From an uncultured Muribaculaceae bacterium (GTDB lineage: Bacteria > Bacteroidota > Bacteroidia > Bacteroidales > Muribaculaceae): a DNA stretch of 64,000 nucleotides. Made by a program: the position numbers and the translations under genes. Shown one piece after another: positions 15,839 through 24,537 of the stretch. The stretch spans positions 62,001 through 126,000 of the forward strand of contig CAJTPK010000002.1 of NCBI GenBank assembly GCA_910578075.1, read 5' to 3'. The notes beneath the pieces are model-generated. The model made no database searches and was not told where the DNA came from. It saw nothing but the letters and a program-made list of their open reading frames with translations. Positions within the stretch are counted from its first letter, which is position 1. Every line of letters begins with the position of its first letter.

Positions 15839-16755
15839 AAGAATCTCTCCGTTATAAAGTATGCCTATGGATAGTGTGGGTGCAACTCGCACTCATACCT
15901 ACTGTATATCTTATGATGTGGGTGGTCGATGGTACACCTTATATCTGGCGATGGAATCTTTTGTCTTGGGCTATCTTTACAGGCTATCTGATTGGCTTCA
16001 TCGCTTTGCCATTAAGTCGTGGTCTTGACAAACCTAAACTCTTAAAATGGTGGTTGCGGATTGATTTTGTAGCCTCAATACTACTTTTTATACCTTTCTA
16101 TTTCACGTTCATGGCGTCAAAGGCTAATTTTGTATCTGAAAGAGGTAAGTATATTCTATTTACAACAGGTGGAGGAATGGCAAAGCCGACACTTAGGTTA
16201 GGAAAATCATATGGGTTATTTATCAAAGAATTATATAATTCAGATGCTGTGGCATTTGATATAAATGCTGAAGATTGGTTTGTTAATGAAGATTATGGTT
16301 ATAGCAGCCTAAAAACTACTTACGATACTTATAAAAGTATCCATGTGTTTCCGATTGACAGTTCAGCTTATCACCAACATAATAATGTTATTGACACACA
16401 GATTGATAGCATATTTCATGCAAACATAATCGGTTATGACAAAATGGAATTTGTTATGCCGAAAGATTTTTCAACAATCGAATACCGAGACAGCTCCAGT
16501 ATTGAATATCACAGATCCGACTATATTCAGTTAGCAGAAATAGAGTATCGTTCATTCGGAAAAGGAAATCTTTTGGATTCAGTATTGATAACCCTTTCTG
16601 TATCAAAAAATGACATATTATCGATAACTGACTCAGATACATTATTGGTGGAGAGAGTTGAAACGGAGAGACAAATAAAGATCCCGAAAGAATCTGTGCC
16701 GTGGATGTCTCCGACTGAAGTACATCGGTTCTTGAACGATTTGAAAAGGAGGTAA
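15835..16755 (+). CDS. Membrane protein, 306 residues
   Basis: Not recognised. Starts in an ATGA overlap with the broken gene before it, which argues that the downstream half of that gene is still the relevant frame. Three membrane segments lie in residues 8-100 and a periplasmic domain of about 200 residues follows (VFPIDSSAYHQH, DYIQLAEIEYRSFGKGN). Architecture resembles the protein at 9828: three membrane segments, then a Tyr/Asp-rich soluble domain. Confidence 0.7.
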   Translation: MKESLRYKVCLWIVWVQLALIPTVYLMMWVVDGTPYIWRWNLLSWAIFTGYLIGFIALPLSRGLDKPKLLKWWLRIDFVASILLFIPFYFTFMASKANFVSERGKYILFTTGGGMAKPTLRLGKSYGLFIKELYNSDAVAFDINAEDWFVNEDYGYSSLKTTYDTYKSIHVFPIDSSAYHQHNNVIDTQIDSIFHANIIGYDKMEFVMPKDFSTIEYRDSSSIEYHRSDYIQLAEIEYRSFGKGNLLDSVLITLSVSKNDILSITDSDTLLVERVETERQIKIPKESVPWMSPTEVHRFLNDLKRR

Positions 16756-16758
16756 GCG

Positions 16759-17366
16759 ATGAAAACTGACGGATATATTTTCAAAGATAGTTGGCTGGAA
16801 TATATTTTATATGGCATATTATTGTGCCCTTTTATATGTCTATGGGTCAGTCTTGACACATTCCCATTTGGAGACAAAGGAGCTGTCGGATTATTTATTT
16901 TCATAATGGCTTTCATTATGATTTTGACCTTCTCTATATGGGGCATTGTTAAACATCCGAATCGACTGATAATTGGCAACGATGGAATACATTATTATTG
17001 CCGTAGAGTTACATTGTCAAACAATTCATCGTTTTGGATTGATAATTATAAGCTTTATTCATGGGAGAAAATTCAAGGGTTCTATTTCGAATGGATGATG
17101 GCGCGTGGTGTTATGTCACATCGTTATCTTGTTCTTGAACATGAACATGATAAGGCAGCTTTTATACGATTAAACGACTTAACCGGAAAAAATATGAGTA
17201 TATAAGTGCTATTGAGGAATGTAGCGATGGAAAATGTTTGTTAAACAGGGCAAAATATAACGAGAACAGAAAGATACGAAATAGATCATTGTGGAAATAC
17301 TACATATTTCCGTTATTGATAGGAATAGCCCTTGCAATGTTACTGAATAAATTCGGAGTCAGATAA
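16759..17366 (+). CDS. Membrane protein with a -1 frameshift at an A run
   Basis: The ATG at 16759 follows AGGAGGTAAGCG. In the first frame the protein stops after 148 residues (…GKNMSI). In the -1 frame the sequence stays open and reads YEYISAIEECSDGK, then a membrane segment (YYIFPLLIGIALAMLL), with a stop at 17364-17366 in a TAATG overlap with the next gene. The junction is GGAAAAAATAT: adding one A gives 609 bases, an exact 203 codons, and A AAA AAT is also a classic slippery heptamer. So this is either a lost base (mutation or sequencing error) or programmed frameshifting. The N-terminal half has two membrane segments. Not recognised. Confidence 0.7.
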
Positions 17367-17917
17367 TGGAAAGCATATTCCGGTATATTGTAATAATAGC
17401 CATAGCCTTTATGATAGGCAAGGAGGTGTTTCGGTCAATCAGGCAAAAGTCTGTTGACCGGTGTATTCTTGCGATAATCGTGCTGTTTGGAATTGTGATT
17501 TTCATGAGCCGTAGTTTTTTAGTTTCTATTAGGAGTTATGGTTATCTCGAAATATGTATAACTGTCCTCGTTATCTTGGCATATCTTTTAGAGAGGTCAA
17601 CGAAAATCTACAAACTGATTAGAGGTATGTCGATAGCAAGTCTTTTAGTGGCCATATCAGTCTTTACGTATTGGAATATAAAGGCTCAGAAGATAACTGG
17701 TGAAATTGACATCGTAGAGTTGAATGGATTTACAATGGGGAGATTTGAGGAAGTTTTGTTCAAGTATGATGGTGAGCCATTTAGTCGTCATTGCAGTTTG
17801 AAAGACTATTCAAGCAACGATGATTTGATGGATCGCTATAATGTGAAGTTAACGCTCAAACCACTTTACCCTCACATTGTCAAGTTAGAGTCTATTACCC
17901 TAATCCCTAAAGAATGA
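17366..17917 (+). CDS. Membrane protein, 183 residues
   Basis: Not recognised. Four membrane segments (about residues 5-20, 28-48, 55-75 and 85-105) then a soluble domain of about 75 residues. The start overlaps the TAA of the frameshifted gene as TAATG; the stop overlaps the next start as ATGA. Confidence 0.68.
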   Translation: MESIFRYIVIIAIAFMIGKEVFRSIRQKSVDRCILAIIVLFGIVIFMSRSFLVSIRSYGYLEICITVLVILAYLLERSTKIYKLIRGMSIASLLVAISVFTYWNIKAQKITGEIDIVELNGFTMGRFEEVLFKYDGEPFSRHCSLKDYSSNDDLMDRYNVKLTLKPLYPHIVKLESITLIPKE

Positions 17918-18474
17918 TTACGCATAATAACCAATATATAGCAAAAGAATCGCTGACGTTTCCACTGTTGGTAACGGTGATGTTTGGCGTGTCTTTATAT
18001 GCTTCTATCTATGCACCTAAATTTTGGTGCATATTTGGTGCGGTCTTTTTCGGTTTGGGTGTGGCTGTATATGCCTATAAATATATCCGCTATGGTAGAA
18101 CCACGCTAATAATTTACAGCGAGGGAATAACAATAAAGGACTGGGGCAAGACCAAAACATATAATTGGTGGTGGGATATAGTGAGCGTCTATACCAATTG
18201 GAACGTATCTTATTTTGCTCGTTTCGTGGAAAGATGGCTAAGAATCAAAACTTCAGTAAATGGTGAACAGTTTGAGTTCCACGATATTTGCCTATCCGAT
18301 CTGTATTGCCGAAGCAAAAGTGTTCGTAAGGCGATTGAAAAATATGCAGGGCCGTCTCGTTTCGATTATGAGGCTTCACAAGAAACAAAAAGTTATGTGT
18401 CTAAGATAGTGCTGCTGGCATCGATAGTCGCTGTTATTGGAATATTCATTTGCTTAACCTATTTTTCAGAGTGA
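17914..18474 (+). CDS. Membrane protein with PH-like middle, 186 residues
   Basis: Not recognised with certainty. Two membrane segments at residues 12-50 are followed by a beta-rich stretch (TLIIYSEGITIKDWGKTKTY, then WWWDIVSVY) that resembles bacterial PH-like or DUF6585-type domains. A last membrane segment is at residues about 165-183. The protein at 16759 has a similar stretch (LIIGNDGIHYYCRR, then SWEKIQGFYFEW), so the two may be distant relatives. Confidence 0.65.
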   Translation: MITHNNQYIAKESLTFPLLVTVMFGVSLYASIYAPKFWCIFGAVFFGLGVAVYAYKYIRYGRTTLIIYSEGITIKDWGKTKTYNWWWDIVSVYTNWNVSYFARFVERWLRIKTSVNGEQFEFHDICLSDLYCRSKSVRKAIEKYAGPSRFDYEASQETKSYVSKIVLLASIVAVIGIFICLTYFSE

Positions 18475-18478
18475 TTCA

Positions 18479-18582
18479 ATGCTATGGGTAAGGTACACTT
18501 AATTATAAAATGGCTATTTTATCTACTTGCCGCATTAGTGGCTATTGACTTATGGTGTATTGCCGATGCAGAAATTGTATAA
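18479..18582 (+). pseudogene. Truncated copy of the 5' end of the gene at 11452
   Basis: Bases 18479-18564 match 11447-11532 at 82 of 86 positions. A 32-codon frame (ATG 18484, TAA 18580-18582) keeps MGKVHLIIKWLFYLL and then diverges. It closes the second membrane-protein run, as the radical SAM fragment opens it. Confidence 0.9.
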
Positions 18583-18587
18583 AGATT

Positions 18588-18637
18588 GATTTTAAGATAA
18601 GTTTAGACAATTTCAATTCTTTAAAATCTTCTTTTTT
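18588..18637. terminator. Probable bidirectional terminator
   Basis: GATTTTAAGA at 18588-18597 pairs with TCTTTAAAATC at 18618-18628 with one bulge, and TTCTTTTTT follows. It lies between the end of the second run and the convergent acetyltransferase gene, overlapping the latter's stop. Confidence 0.45.
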
Positions 18638-19071
18638 AGATATATCATGTCATTTAATGTCACGCCTTCTTCAATTATCGGGTGATCATAATTGTTGGTG
18701 AAAAATCCCGGTATTGTGTGGGAGAAAACATAACCGCAGTTCTTGTAAAAGCGCAATGTCGATGGGGTTTCACCGGTGCCGAGTTGCAAAGTTTTGCCCT
18801 GGTATATAGACTCAACATGATCGAGCATTCTTCTTCCGATGCCCTGCCGTCTGTATTCAGAAATGACAGCGAGATTTTTTATCTCAATCGTAGTGTAGTC
18901 TTCTTCAGTTATGGCACAGCAGGAAACCGGTGTTTCGTTTATAAATCCAATGAAAAGTCGTCCATAGTCAAGATACCGGTCAATCATATCCTCTTGCTCA
19001 TCACCGATAAGCAAAAGATTCATATATTTATATTTGGAAACCAATATTTCCCTGATTTCGAAATCTGTCAT
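18613..19071 (-). CDS. GNAT-family N-acetyltransferase
   Basis: A 152-residue protein from the ATG at 19071 (MTDFEIREI); an ATG 27 bases upstream is possible. The acetyl-CoA-binding motif A is EYRRQGIGRRMLDHV, preceded by the conserved strand IEIKNLAVISE, and the fold ends in STLRFYKNCGYVF, the usual motif B with Tyr. The substrate is unknown. It stands alone and is transcribed toward the accessory region. Confidence 0.85.
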   Translation of the reverse strand: MTDFEIREILVSKYKYMNLLLIGDEQEDMIDRYLDYGRLFIGFINETPVSCCAITEEDYTTIEIKNLAVISEYRRQGIGRRMLDHVESIYQGKTLQLGTGETPSTLRFYKNCGYVFSHTIPGFFTNNYDHPIIEEGVTLNDMIYLKKKILKN

Positions 19072-19177
19072 GATAAAACAAATAAAAGTCCGTTTCATGA
19101 AAAATTTAGCTTTAGTGTACGGACTCTAAGAGAATAACTTTGCTTTTTACTTTTTATTTGATGCTAAAGGGTGTAGA

Positions 19178-19787
19178 CTCAGCGTCTCTGCGTGATTAAA
19201 ATTTTAACGCAGAGGAGCGGAGGAGGGGAGTTTCAGCCTTGATGTTTTAGCGACGCTGGAATCGCGTGGCGATTCTTGCCGAGGCGCGGAGACGTCGCTA
19301 AAATTTGTCGCGGTTTTTATAGACCAAAGATCCATAGGAACCAAAGCATTGCCGAGTATGCTTTCGTCTCAGACTATTCGCAACGGCTCTGCGCCTTCGC
19401 AGGAGTGGTAACGACCTCCGCGCCGAATTGAGCGGCATAAAACCTTTGCGGCTCAGCGTCTCTGCGTGATTAAATTTTTAACGCAGAGGAGCGGAGGAGG
19501 AGAGTTTTAGCCTCGACGTTTTAGCGACGCTGGAATCGCGTGGCGATTCTTGCCGAGGCGCGGAGACGTCGCTAAAATTTGTCGCGGTTTTTATAGACCA
19601 AAGATCCATAGGAACCAAAGCATTGCCGAGTATGCTTTCGTCTCGGACTATTCGCAACGGCTCTGCGCCTTCGCAGGAGTGGTAACGACCTCCGCGCCGG
19701 ATTGAGCGGCATAAAACTTTGCGACTCAGCGTCTCTGCGTGATTAAAATTTTAACGCAGAGGAGCGGAGGAGGGGAGTTTCAGCCTT
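19178..19787 (+). repeat. Tandem array of a 274-base intergenic repeat (2.2 copies)
   Basis: Units at 19178-19451 and 19452-19724 are almost identical (274 and 273 bases), and a third unit stops at about 19787. Each unit begins CTCAGCGTCTCTGCGTGATT and contains ACGCAGAGGAGCGGAGG, the small palindrome AATCGCGTGGCGATT, and GGAGTGGTAACGACCTCCGCGCC. The same words occur in single elements at 24538 and 33917. No long reading frame is kept; I consider the array non-coding. It fills most of 19138-19876, ahead of the B12 promoter. Confidence 0.93.
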
Positions 19788-19876
19788 GTGGTTGGAGGTG
19801 TATTGTTTGAGTGTTTAAAACAGGTAATAGAAACTTGGGTTTGTTGGTTGAGGTGTTGGATGAGGTGGAAGATGGA

Positions 19877-19908
19877 TTTGCAAAATAGAAATAGAATTTG
19901 TAACTTTG
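19877..19908 (+). promoter_or_regulatory. Promoter of the B12 operon
   Basis: TTTG at 19877-19880, a 20-base spacer and TAACTTTG at 19901-19908 make a full Bacteroides-type promoter. Transcription should begin near 19914-19918, just before the riboswitch. Confidence 0.85.
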
Positions 19909-19913
19909 CCGAT

Positions 19914-20138
19914 GAAAGCGGTTGGCCGTTGGCCATTAAAAGGGAACCGGGTGTGAATCCCGGACAGTCCCGCTGCGGTAAGTCTCTGTAAGACTTCGGC
20001 AAACATCTCTTTAAGCCACTGACAATGGTCGGGAAGGCATGCCGGATGTCGAGACAAGTCCGAAGACCTGCCGTTTTCGGGGAAGTAGTTCCAAAGGTGC
20101 TCTTTCCGGTATGTTGAACACTCTTTCGAGGAAAAGAG
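19914..20138 (+). promoter_or_regulatory. Cobalamin riboswitch
   Basis: The aptamer words are in order: GGGAACCGGGTGTGAATCCC near 19950, CAGTCCCGCTGCGGTAA (19964-19980), AAGCCACTGAC with GGTCGGGAAGGC (20013-20039) and GAGACAAGTCCGAAGACC (20051-20068). The B12 box core is the GCCACTG segment. Between the aptamer and btuB, CTCTTT (20121-20126) can pair with AAAGAG (20133-20138), hiding the GAGGA ribosome-binding sequence, which suggests translational control; there is no T tract. Binding of adenosyl- or related cobalamin should lower btuB and downstream expression. The exact ends are estimates. Confidence 0.95.
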
Positions 20139-20143
20139 AACAT

Positions 20144-22141
20144 ATGAGATCAGGCAGAATAACATCTACAGCTTTAACAGCAGTCATATCTATGTTTTCG
20201 GTCAATGCCGCAAACGACACTACCGCCCGGAATCTTCAGGAATTCGAGGTGGTCTCCGAACGTGTGCGCAAGGAAGTGACCAGTACAGCGCCTCTTTTCA
20301 ATCTCACCAACGAGAGGATGAAGACTATGGGCGTGACCGACATCTCGGATGCGCTTCATCGTCTGCCGGGGGTTAATATCCGTGATTACGGCGGCGCTGG
20401 AGGTATGAAGACCGTGTCGGTACGCGGATTCGGCACAACGCACACCGGAGTGATCTATGATGGGATCGTATTGAGCGACTGTCAGAGCGGCAAAATCGAT
20501 TTGGCAAGGTATTCTCTCGACAATGTGGGAAGCCTGTCGCTTATAATCGGTGACAATAACGATATTTTTGTCCCGGCTAAAGCTTCTGCATCGGCAGCTT
20601 CCATAATCATAACCACAGAGTCTGTGCCAACAGCGAATGATTCTCTGTGGCATGTAACCGGGCAGATGCGTTTCGCCTCATTCGGCACATACAATCCCTA
20701 TTTCAAGGTCGGTAAAACTTTAAATCCGAAATTCTCCTTCTCAGTGATAGGGGAGTACACTCATGCCCGTAATAATTATCCATTCACGCTCACTAACGGA
20801 AAGCTCGTTACTCGCGAAAGACGCAACAACAGCATGATGAATTCCTGGCATGGAGAGATAAACACACGCTGGAGGCCAACGTCATCCTCCACATTGGATG
20901 CCAAAATTTATTATTACGACAACAACCGGGAACTCCCCGGAGCAGTTATCTTATACAATCCTATATGTCGCGAAGAATTGCGCGACCGCAATTTCTTCGG
21001 CCAGCTGACTTATAAGAATCTGTCGCTATCGAAATTTTCATTTCAAGGACTTGCAAAATTCAACTGGGATGCCTCCCTCTATCATGATGAGAACGGTAAA
21101 TACCCGGGAGGTGTGCTTGATGAGGATTACTGGCAGAGGGAGGTGTATCTCTCCGGCTCGGCTATGTATCTGCCAACAGATAGGCTCTCTTTCAACTACT
21201 CGGCAGATTACATCTACAACGGTATGACCACTAACCAGATGGAGGTTGTGGGGCCATGGCGTCATTCCGTGCTGCAATCGCTTACGGGAAAATTCAAAAA
21301 CTCATGGCTTGTGGCGACTGCGCGTCTCTTACTCTCTGTCTATGAGAACGGAGCAAAAGAGGGAGAGGCGGCGCAGGATCGCACCAAACTCTCGCCATCG
21401 GTTAGCGTGAGTGTGCAACCATGGCAAAGCCGAATGTTTTTCATCCGGGCTTCCTACAAGAATATCTTCAGGATGCCAACATTCAACGAGAGCTATTACT
21501 TCCGCATGGGAAGCACGTCGTTGCGGCCGGAAGATACAAATCAGTTGAATGTCGGGTTGACATGGCAATATAATACTACCGGTTGGATGAATTCTCTGGT
21601 GCTGACAGGCGATGTATATTACAATCATGTCAAAGACAAGATTGAAGCGGTGCCGACAAACATGTTTATCTGGCAGATGAATAATATCGACAAAGTCCGC
21701 GCCTATGGTGCAGACGTAACGGCAAACGCCACATTCCGTCTTGGCCGCCGTCAGAATCTCGTATTTGCCGGCAACTACAGTTGGCAGCGTGTTCAGCCGC
21801 GCACATCAAAACTTAATCCCGATTATAACAAACAGCTCGCCTACACTCCGATACATTCCGGAGCATTGTCGCTAAGTTGGGAGAATCCTTGGGTTGATGT
21901 TGTGCTTCACGGCACCGGAGTCAGCGACCGTTACGGAACCAGCACCAATCTTCCGATCACCCGTATAAAAGGGTACGTAGATTGCGGAGCTACACTTATG
22001 CGTTCATTCAAATTCAAGCGTAATGCAATCGATCTGCGCTTTGACCTGACCAATATTTTCGACACGCAGTATGAGATAGTCGCTGACTACCCGATGCCCG
22101 GTCGTGCTTGGAAATTCACAGTGACGTATAAAATTAATTGA
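20144..22141 (+). CDS. btuB: TonB-dependent outer-membrane cobalamin receptor BtuB
   Basis: A 665-residue protein. The start at 20144 follows GAGGAAAAGAGAAC; upstream in-frame starts fall inside the riboswitch. A signal peptide (residues 1-22, ending VNAA) is followed by a TonB-box-like LQEFEVV, then the plug (ISDALHRLPGVNIRDYGGAGG, VSVRGFGTTHTGVIYDGI). A 22-stranded barrel ends in GRAWKFTVTYKIN. It imports B12 and related corrinoids across the outer membrane using TonB energy. The riboswitch directly upstream and the BtuG and BtuF genes downstream make the substrate assignment firm. Confidence 0.95.
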   Translation: MRSGRITSTALTAVISMFSVNAANDTTARNLQEFEVVSERVRKEVTSTAPLFNLTNERMKTMGVTDISDALHRLPGVNIRDYGGAGGMKTVSVRGFGTTHTGVIYDGIVLSDCQSGKIDLARYSLDNVGSLSLIIGDNNDIFVPAKASASAASIIITTESVPTANDSLWHVTGQMRFASFGTYNPYFKVGKTLNPKFSFSVIGEYTHARNNYPFTLTNGKLVTRERRNNSMMNSWHGEINTRWRPTSSSTLDAKIYYYDNNRELPGAVILYNPICREELRDRNFFGQLTYKNLSLSKFSFQGLAKFNWDASLYHDENGKYPGGVLDEDYWQREVYLSGSAMYLPTDRLSFNYSADYIYNGMTTNQMEVVGPWRHSVLQSLTGKFKNSWLVATARLLLSVYENGAKEGEAAQDRTKLSPSVSVSVQPWQSRMFFIRASYKNIFRMPTFNESYYFRMGSTSLRPEDTNQLNVGLTWQYNTTGWMNSLVLTGDVYYNHVKDKIEAVPTNMFIWQMNNIDKVRAYGADVTANATFRLGRRQNLVFAGNYSWQRVQPRTSKLNPDYNKQLAYTPIHSGALSLSWENPWVDVVLHGTGVSDRYGTSTNLPITRIKGYVDCGATLMRSFKFKRNAIDLRFDLTNIFDTQYEIVADYPMPGRAWKFTVTYKIN

Positions 22142-22185
22142 CAACGTTGTAATACAAAATATAGAAATTCAAAAAAACGAAAGTA

Positions 22186-23334
22186 ATGAAAAAAATAGCT
22201 TATTTCCTTCTGTCCGTATGTCTCGCAGCCGGATTTACTGCTTGCGATGATGAGAATGGAAACGGTTCAGAAGCAACCGAGACCTTAAGCGGTTTCTACA
22301 CTATTGATGGTGGTAATAAAAGTGGAAAGATTCCGGCTGAAATGACCGCCTATAATTTCGAGACAGGAGTCTCTACTCTAAATGCCTTTGAGGCAGCCAA
22401 TGGCATTGGATTTGGTGATAATGGTCAGCAGGCCATAATTTGTGGAGATAAGATGTTTATCGCCATGTATGGTTCAAATCTAATATGGGTGGTTGAACCG
22501 GAAACTTTGAAGATTATAAGCTCAATAAAGCCGGACGGAGATGCGACACTTCCCCGTGCATTCGCTCAGAAAGATGGTAAATTGTATTGCACAATGTATA
22601 CCGGTTATGTAAGCGAGATTGACCCTTCTGCGATGAAGATTACACGTAGTGTTAAGGTGGGTCCGAATCCGGATCAGCTCGCTGTATGGGGAAACAAGCT
22701 TGTTGTTGCATGTTCCGATGGCCAGAATTCAAGCGGAAATGCTACAAATGGCGTGAAATATGGCAATTGTTGCGTTTCTATCGTAGATTTGGCTACATTC
22801 ACAGAAACAAAAATCAGTGATTTAGATGTGATTTATAATCCAACCGATGTTGTTTCAAACGGAACCGATGTTTTTGTGAATTGTAAAGGTAATTATGATA
22901 AAGATGATAACACACTGATACGTTCATATGTGGTTAAGCTGAATGGTACCGATGTGAAGGATGTGCAAAAATTCTGTTATGGTACAAATATGGCAATTAA
23001 CGGCAAGACTTTGTATGTTATCTATGCTCAGAGTGGCAAACCCGCAAGTGAGATTACATATAAGAAATATAATGTCGACACACTTCAGGAGATTGGTCAG
23101 ATAGCCAATCAGTCTTCTTCGGAGGATGCTAAGATTTCATATCCGAATGGTGTATTTGTAGATCCGGCAAGTGGAAACATAGTAATGCTATCATACATAG
23201 TTGATGCAAATGGAACCGCGCAATATCGTCAGCCGACATATGCTAATATATATGATGGTAACGGTACATTCCAAAAGCGTGTTGAATGCGGTGTAGGCGC
23301 CCGCTACGTGACATTTGTTCACAAAGCTAAATGA
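22186..23334 (+). CDS. btuG: Surface cobalamin-binding lipoprotein BtuG (beta propeller)
   Basis: A 382-residue protein with a lipoprotein signal (AGFTAC, Cys20) and then a seven-bladed-propeller-like sequence of YncE/DUF5074 type (NLIWVVEPETLKIISSI, GYVSEIDPSAMKITRSV, VSIVDLATFTETKI). In Bacteroides thetaiotaomicron BtuG is a surface lipoprotein that binds B12 with very high affinity and caps BtuB. The position between btuB and btuF is the same here. It starts 44 bases after btuB and overlaps btuF by four bases. Confidence 0.9.
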   Translation: MKKIAYFLLSVCLAAGFTACDDENGNGSEATETLSGFYTIDGGNKSGKIPAEMTAYNFETGVSTLNAFEAANGIGFGDNGQQAIICGDKMFIAMYGSNLIWVVEPETLKIISSIKPDGDATLPRAFAQKDGKLYCTMYTGYVSEIDPSAMKITRSVKVGPNPDQLAVWGNKLVVACSDGQNSSGNATNGVKYGNCCVSIVDLATFTETKISDLDVIYNPTDVVSNGTDVFVNCKGNYDKDDNTLIRSYVVKLNGTDVKDVQKFCYGTNMAINGKTLYVIYAQSGKPASEITYKKYNVDTLQEIGQIANQSSSEDAKISYPNGVFVDPASGNIVMLSYIVDANGTAQYRQPTYANIYDGNGTFQKRVECGVGARYVTFVHKAK

Positions 23335-24494
23335 TTATGACTTATAGATTGGTAGGTATAAAGAGACTGTGGTCTCTGATGACCCTCATTTTGGTCGTGG
23401 CTTTCCTTGCGGGATGCAAGGGAAGCCACGCTTCTTCTTCTGATAAAACAGAAGGGAGTGAAATGGAACTGAAATATGCGGAGAATCTCACGCTTGAGGA
23501 GTTTCCCGGATATGTGGCTGCCACAGTCCGTAATCCTTGGGACACGACAAAGACTCTTCAGAAATATATCCTTGTTCGCCGCGACAGCGCGATGCCCGCA
23601 AATCTGCCTGCCGGAACGGTGGTCAGAGTTCCTGTCACAAACGCTTTGGTTTATTCTACCGTGCATAACAGCCTTATTTCAGAATTGGGTAGCGCGGATG
23701 CAATCGGTGGTATCTGTAACTCCAAGTATGTTAATGATAAAGAGCTGAAGCGGCGTCTTGCTTCCGGAGACATCGTTGACTGCGGAGTCAGCATGAGTCC
23801 TGACTTGGAGAAGATCATCAAACTCAATCCGCAGGTGATAATGCTCTCACCCTTTGAGAATAATGATAAATATGCCAAGGTAGGGGAGTTGGGAATACCG
23901 ATCATCGAGTGTGCCGACTATATGGAGACTTCGGCGTTGGGACGCGCTGAGTGGGTGAGATTCTATGGAATGCTGTTTGGAAAAAGCGAGAAAGCTGACA
24001 GCATGTTTGCAGATACGGAATCGAATTATCTGCGCATGAAGGCTGCCGCGGCTGATGCTCCCGATAAACCGAAGGTTATAATAGACCAACGTTACGGACA
24101 GGTGTGGAACGTGCCCGGTGGCGTTTCCACAATGGGTAGGCTGATTGAGGATGCGGGAGGTGTTAATCCGTTTGCGTCGTATCGTCAGAGCGGGAGTGTA
24201 CCTTTGGCTCCGGAGAAAGTGCTGGCTGAGGCTCATGATGCCGACATATGGTTTGTGAGGTACAATCAGGAGAAGGAAAAATCCATGAAAGAGCTTGCCT
24301 CCGATGCTCCGGTCAATTCTCAGTTCAAGGCATTCAAGGATGGTAATGTGTATGGTTGCAATACCCGTTATGTGGATTTTTATGAGGAGACACCGTTTCA
24401 TCCTGACCGTATTCTTGGAGAAATGATCTCTGCCATGCATCCCGGACTGCTAACAGATACAGTTGTGCGTCATTATTACCACAGAATGCAATAA
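23331..24494 (+). CDS. btuF: Periplasmic cobalamin-binding ABC transporter lipoprotein BtuF
   Basis: A 387-residue protein with a lipobox FLAGC (Cys29). It is a class-III substrate-binding protein of the BtuF/FepB type: LGSADAIGGICNSKYV, LKLNPQVIMLSP and GVSTMGRLIEDAGGVNPF are the conserved lobes. The start overlaps btuG as ATGA; a second ATG at 23337 is possible. It hands corrinoid to BtuCD. It is longer than E. coli BtuF (about 266 residues) owing to an N-terminal part of about 100 residues seen in Bacteroidota members. Confidence 0.92.
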   Translation: MIMTYRLVGIKRLWSLMTLILVVAFLAGCKGSHASSSDKTEGSEMELKYAENLTLEEFPGYVAATVRNPWDTTKTLQKYILVRRDSAMPANLPAGTVVRVPVTNALVYSTVHNSLISELGSADAIGGICNSKYVNDKELKRRLASGDIVDCGVSMSPDLEKIIKLNPQVIMLSPFENNDKYAKVGELGIPIIECADYMETSALGRAEWVRFYGMLFGKSEKADSMFADTESNYLRMKAAAADAPDKPKVIIDQRYGQVWNVPGGVSTMGRLIEDAGGVNPFASYRQSGSVPLAPEKVLAEAHDADIWFVRYNQEKEKSMKELASDAPVNSQFKAFKDGNVYGCNTRYVDFYEETPFHPDRILGEMISAMHPGLLTDTVVRHYYHRMQ

Positions 24495-24537
24495 ATCCGA
24501 GTCCGTTTTCGTATCAGATGTAGAAGTTGTGCCAAAC

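Noticed and set aside
8659..18474. Toxin-immunity system with a recognised toxin
   Set aside because: No toxin, Rhs, VgrG, nuclease or ADP-ribosylation domain was found; only the array form resembles immunity clusters.
19178..19787. CRISPR array
   Set aside because: Units are 274 bases long and nearly identical throughout; there are no short repeats with unique spacers and no cas genes.
20039..20143. Upstream extension of btuB by 35 codons
   Set aside because: The extension overlaps the conserved cobalamin riboswitch; the signal peptide and ribosome-binding sequence fit ATG 20144.
19751..20220. Minus-strand open frames over the repeat array and riboswitch
   Set aside because: They run antisense to the riboswitch and repeats, with no family likeness.
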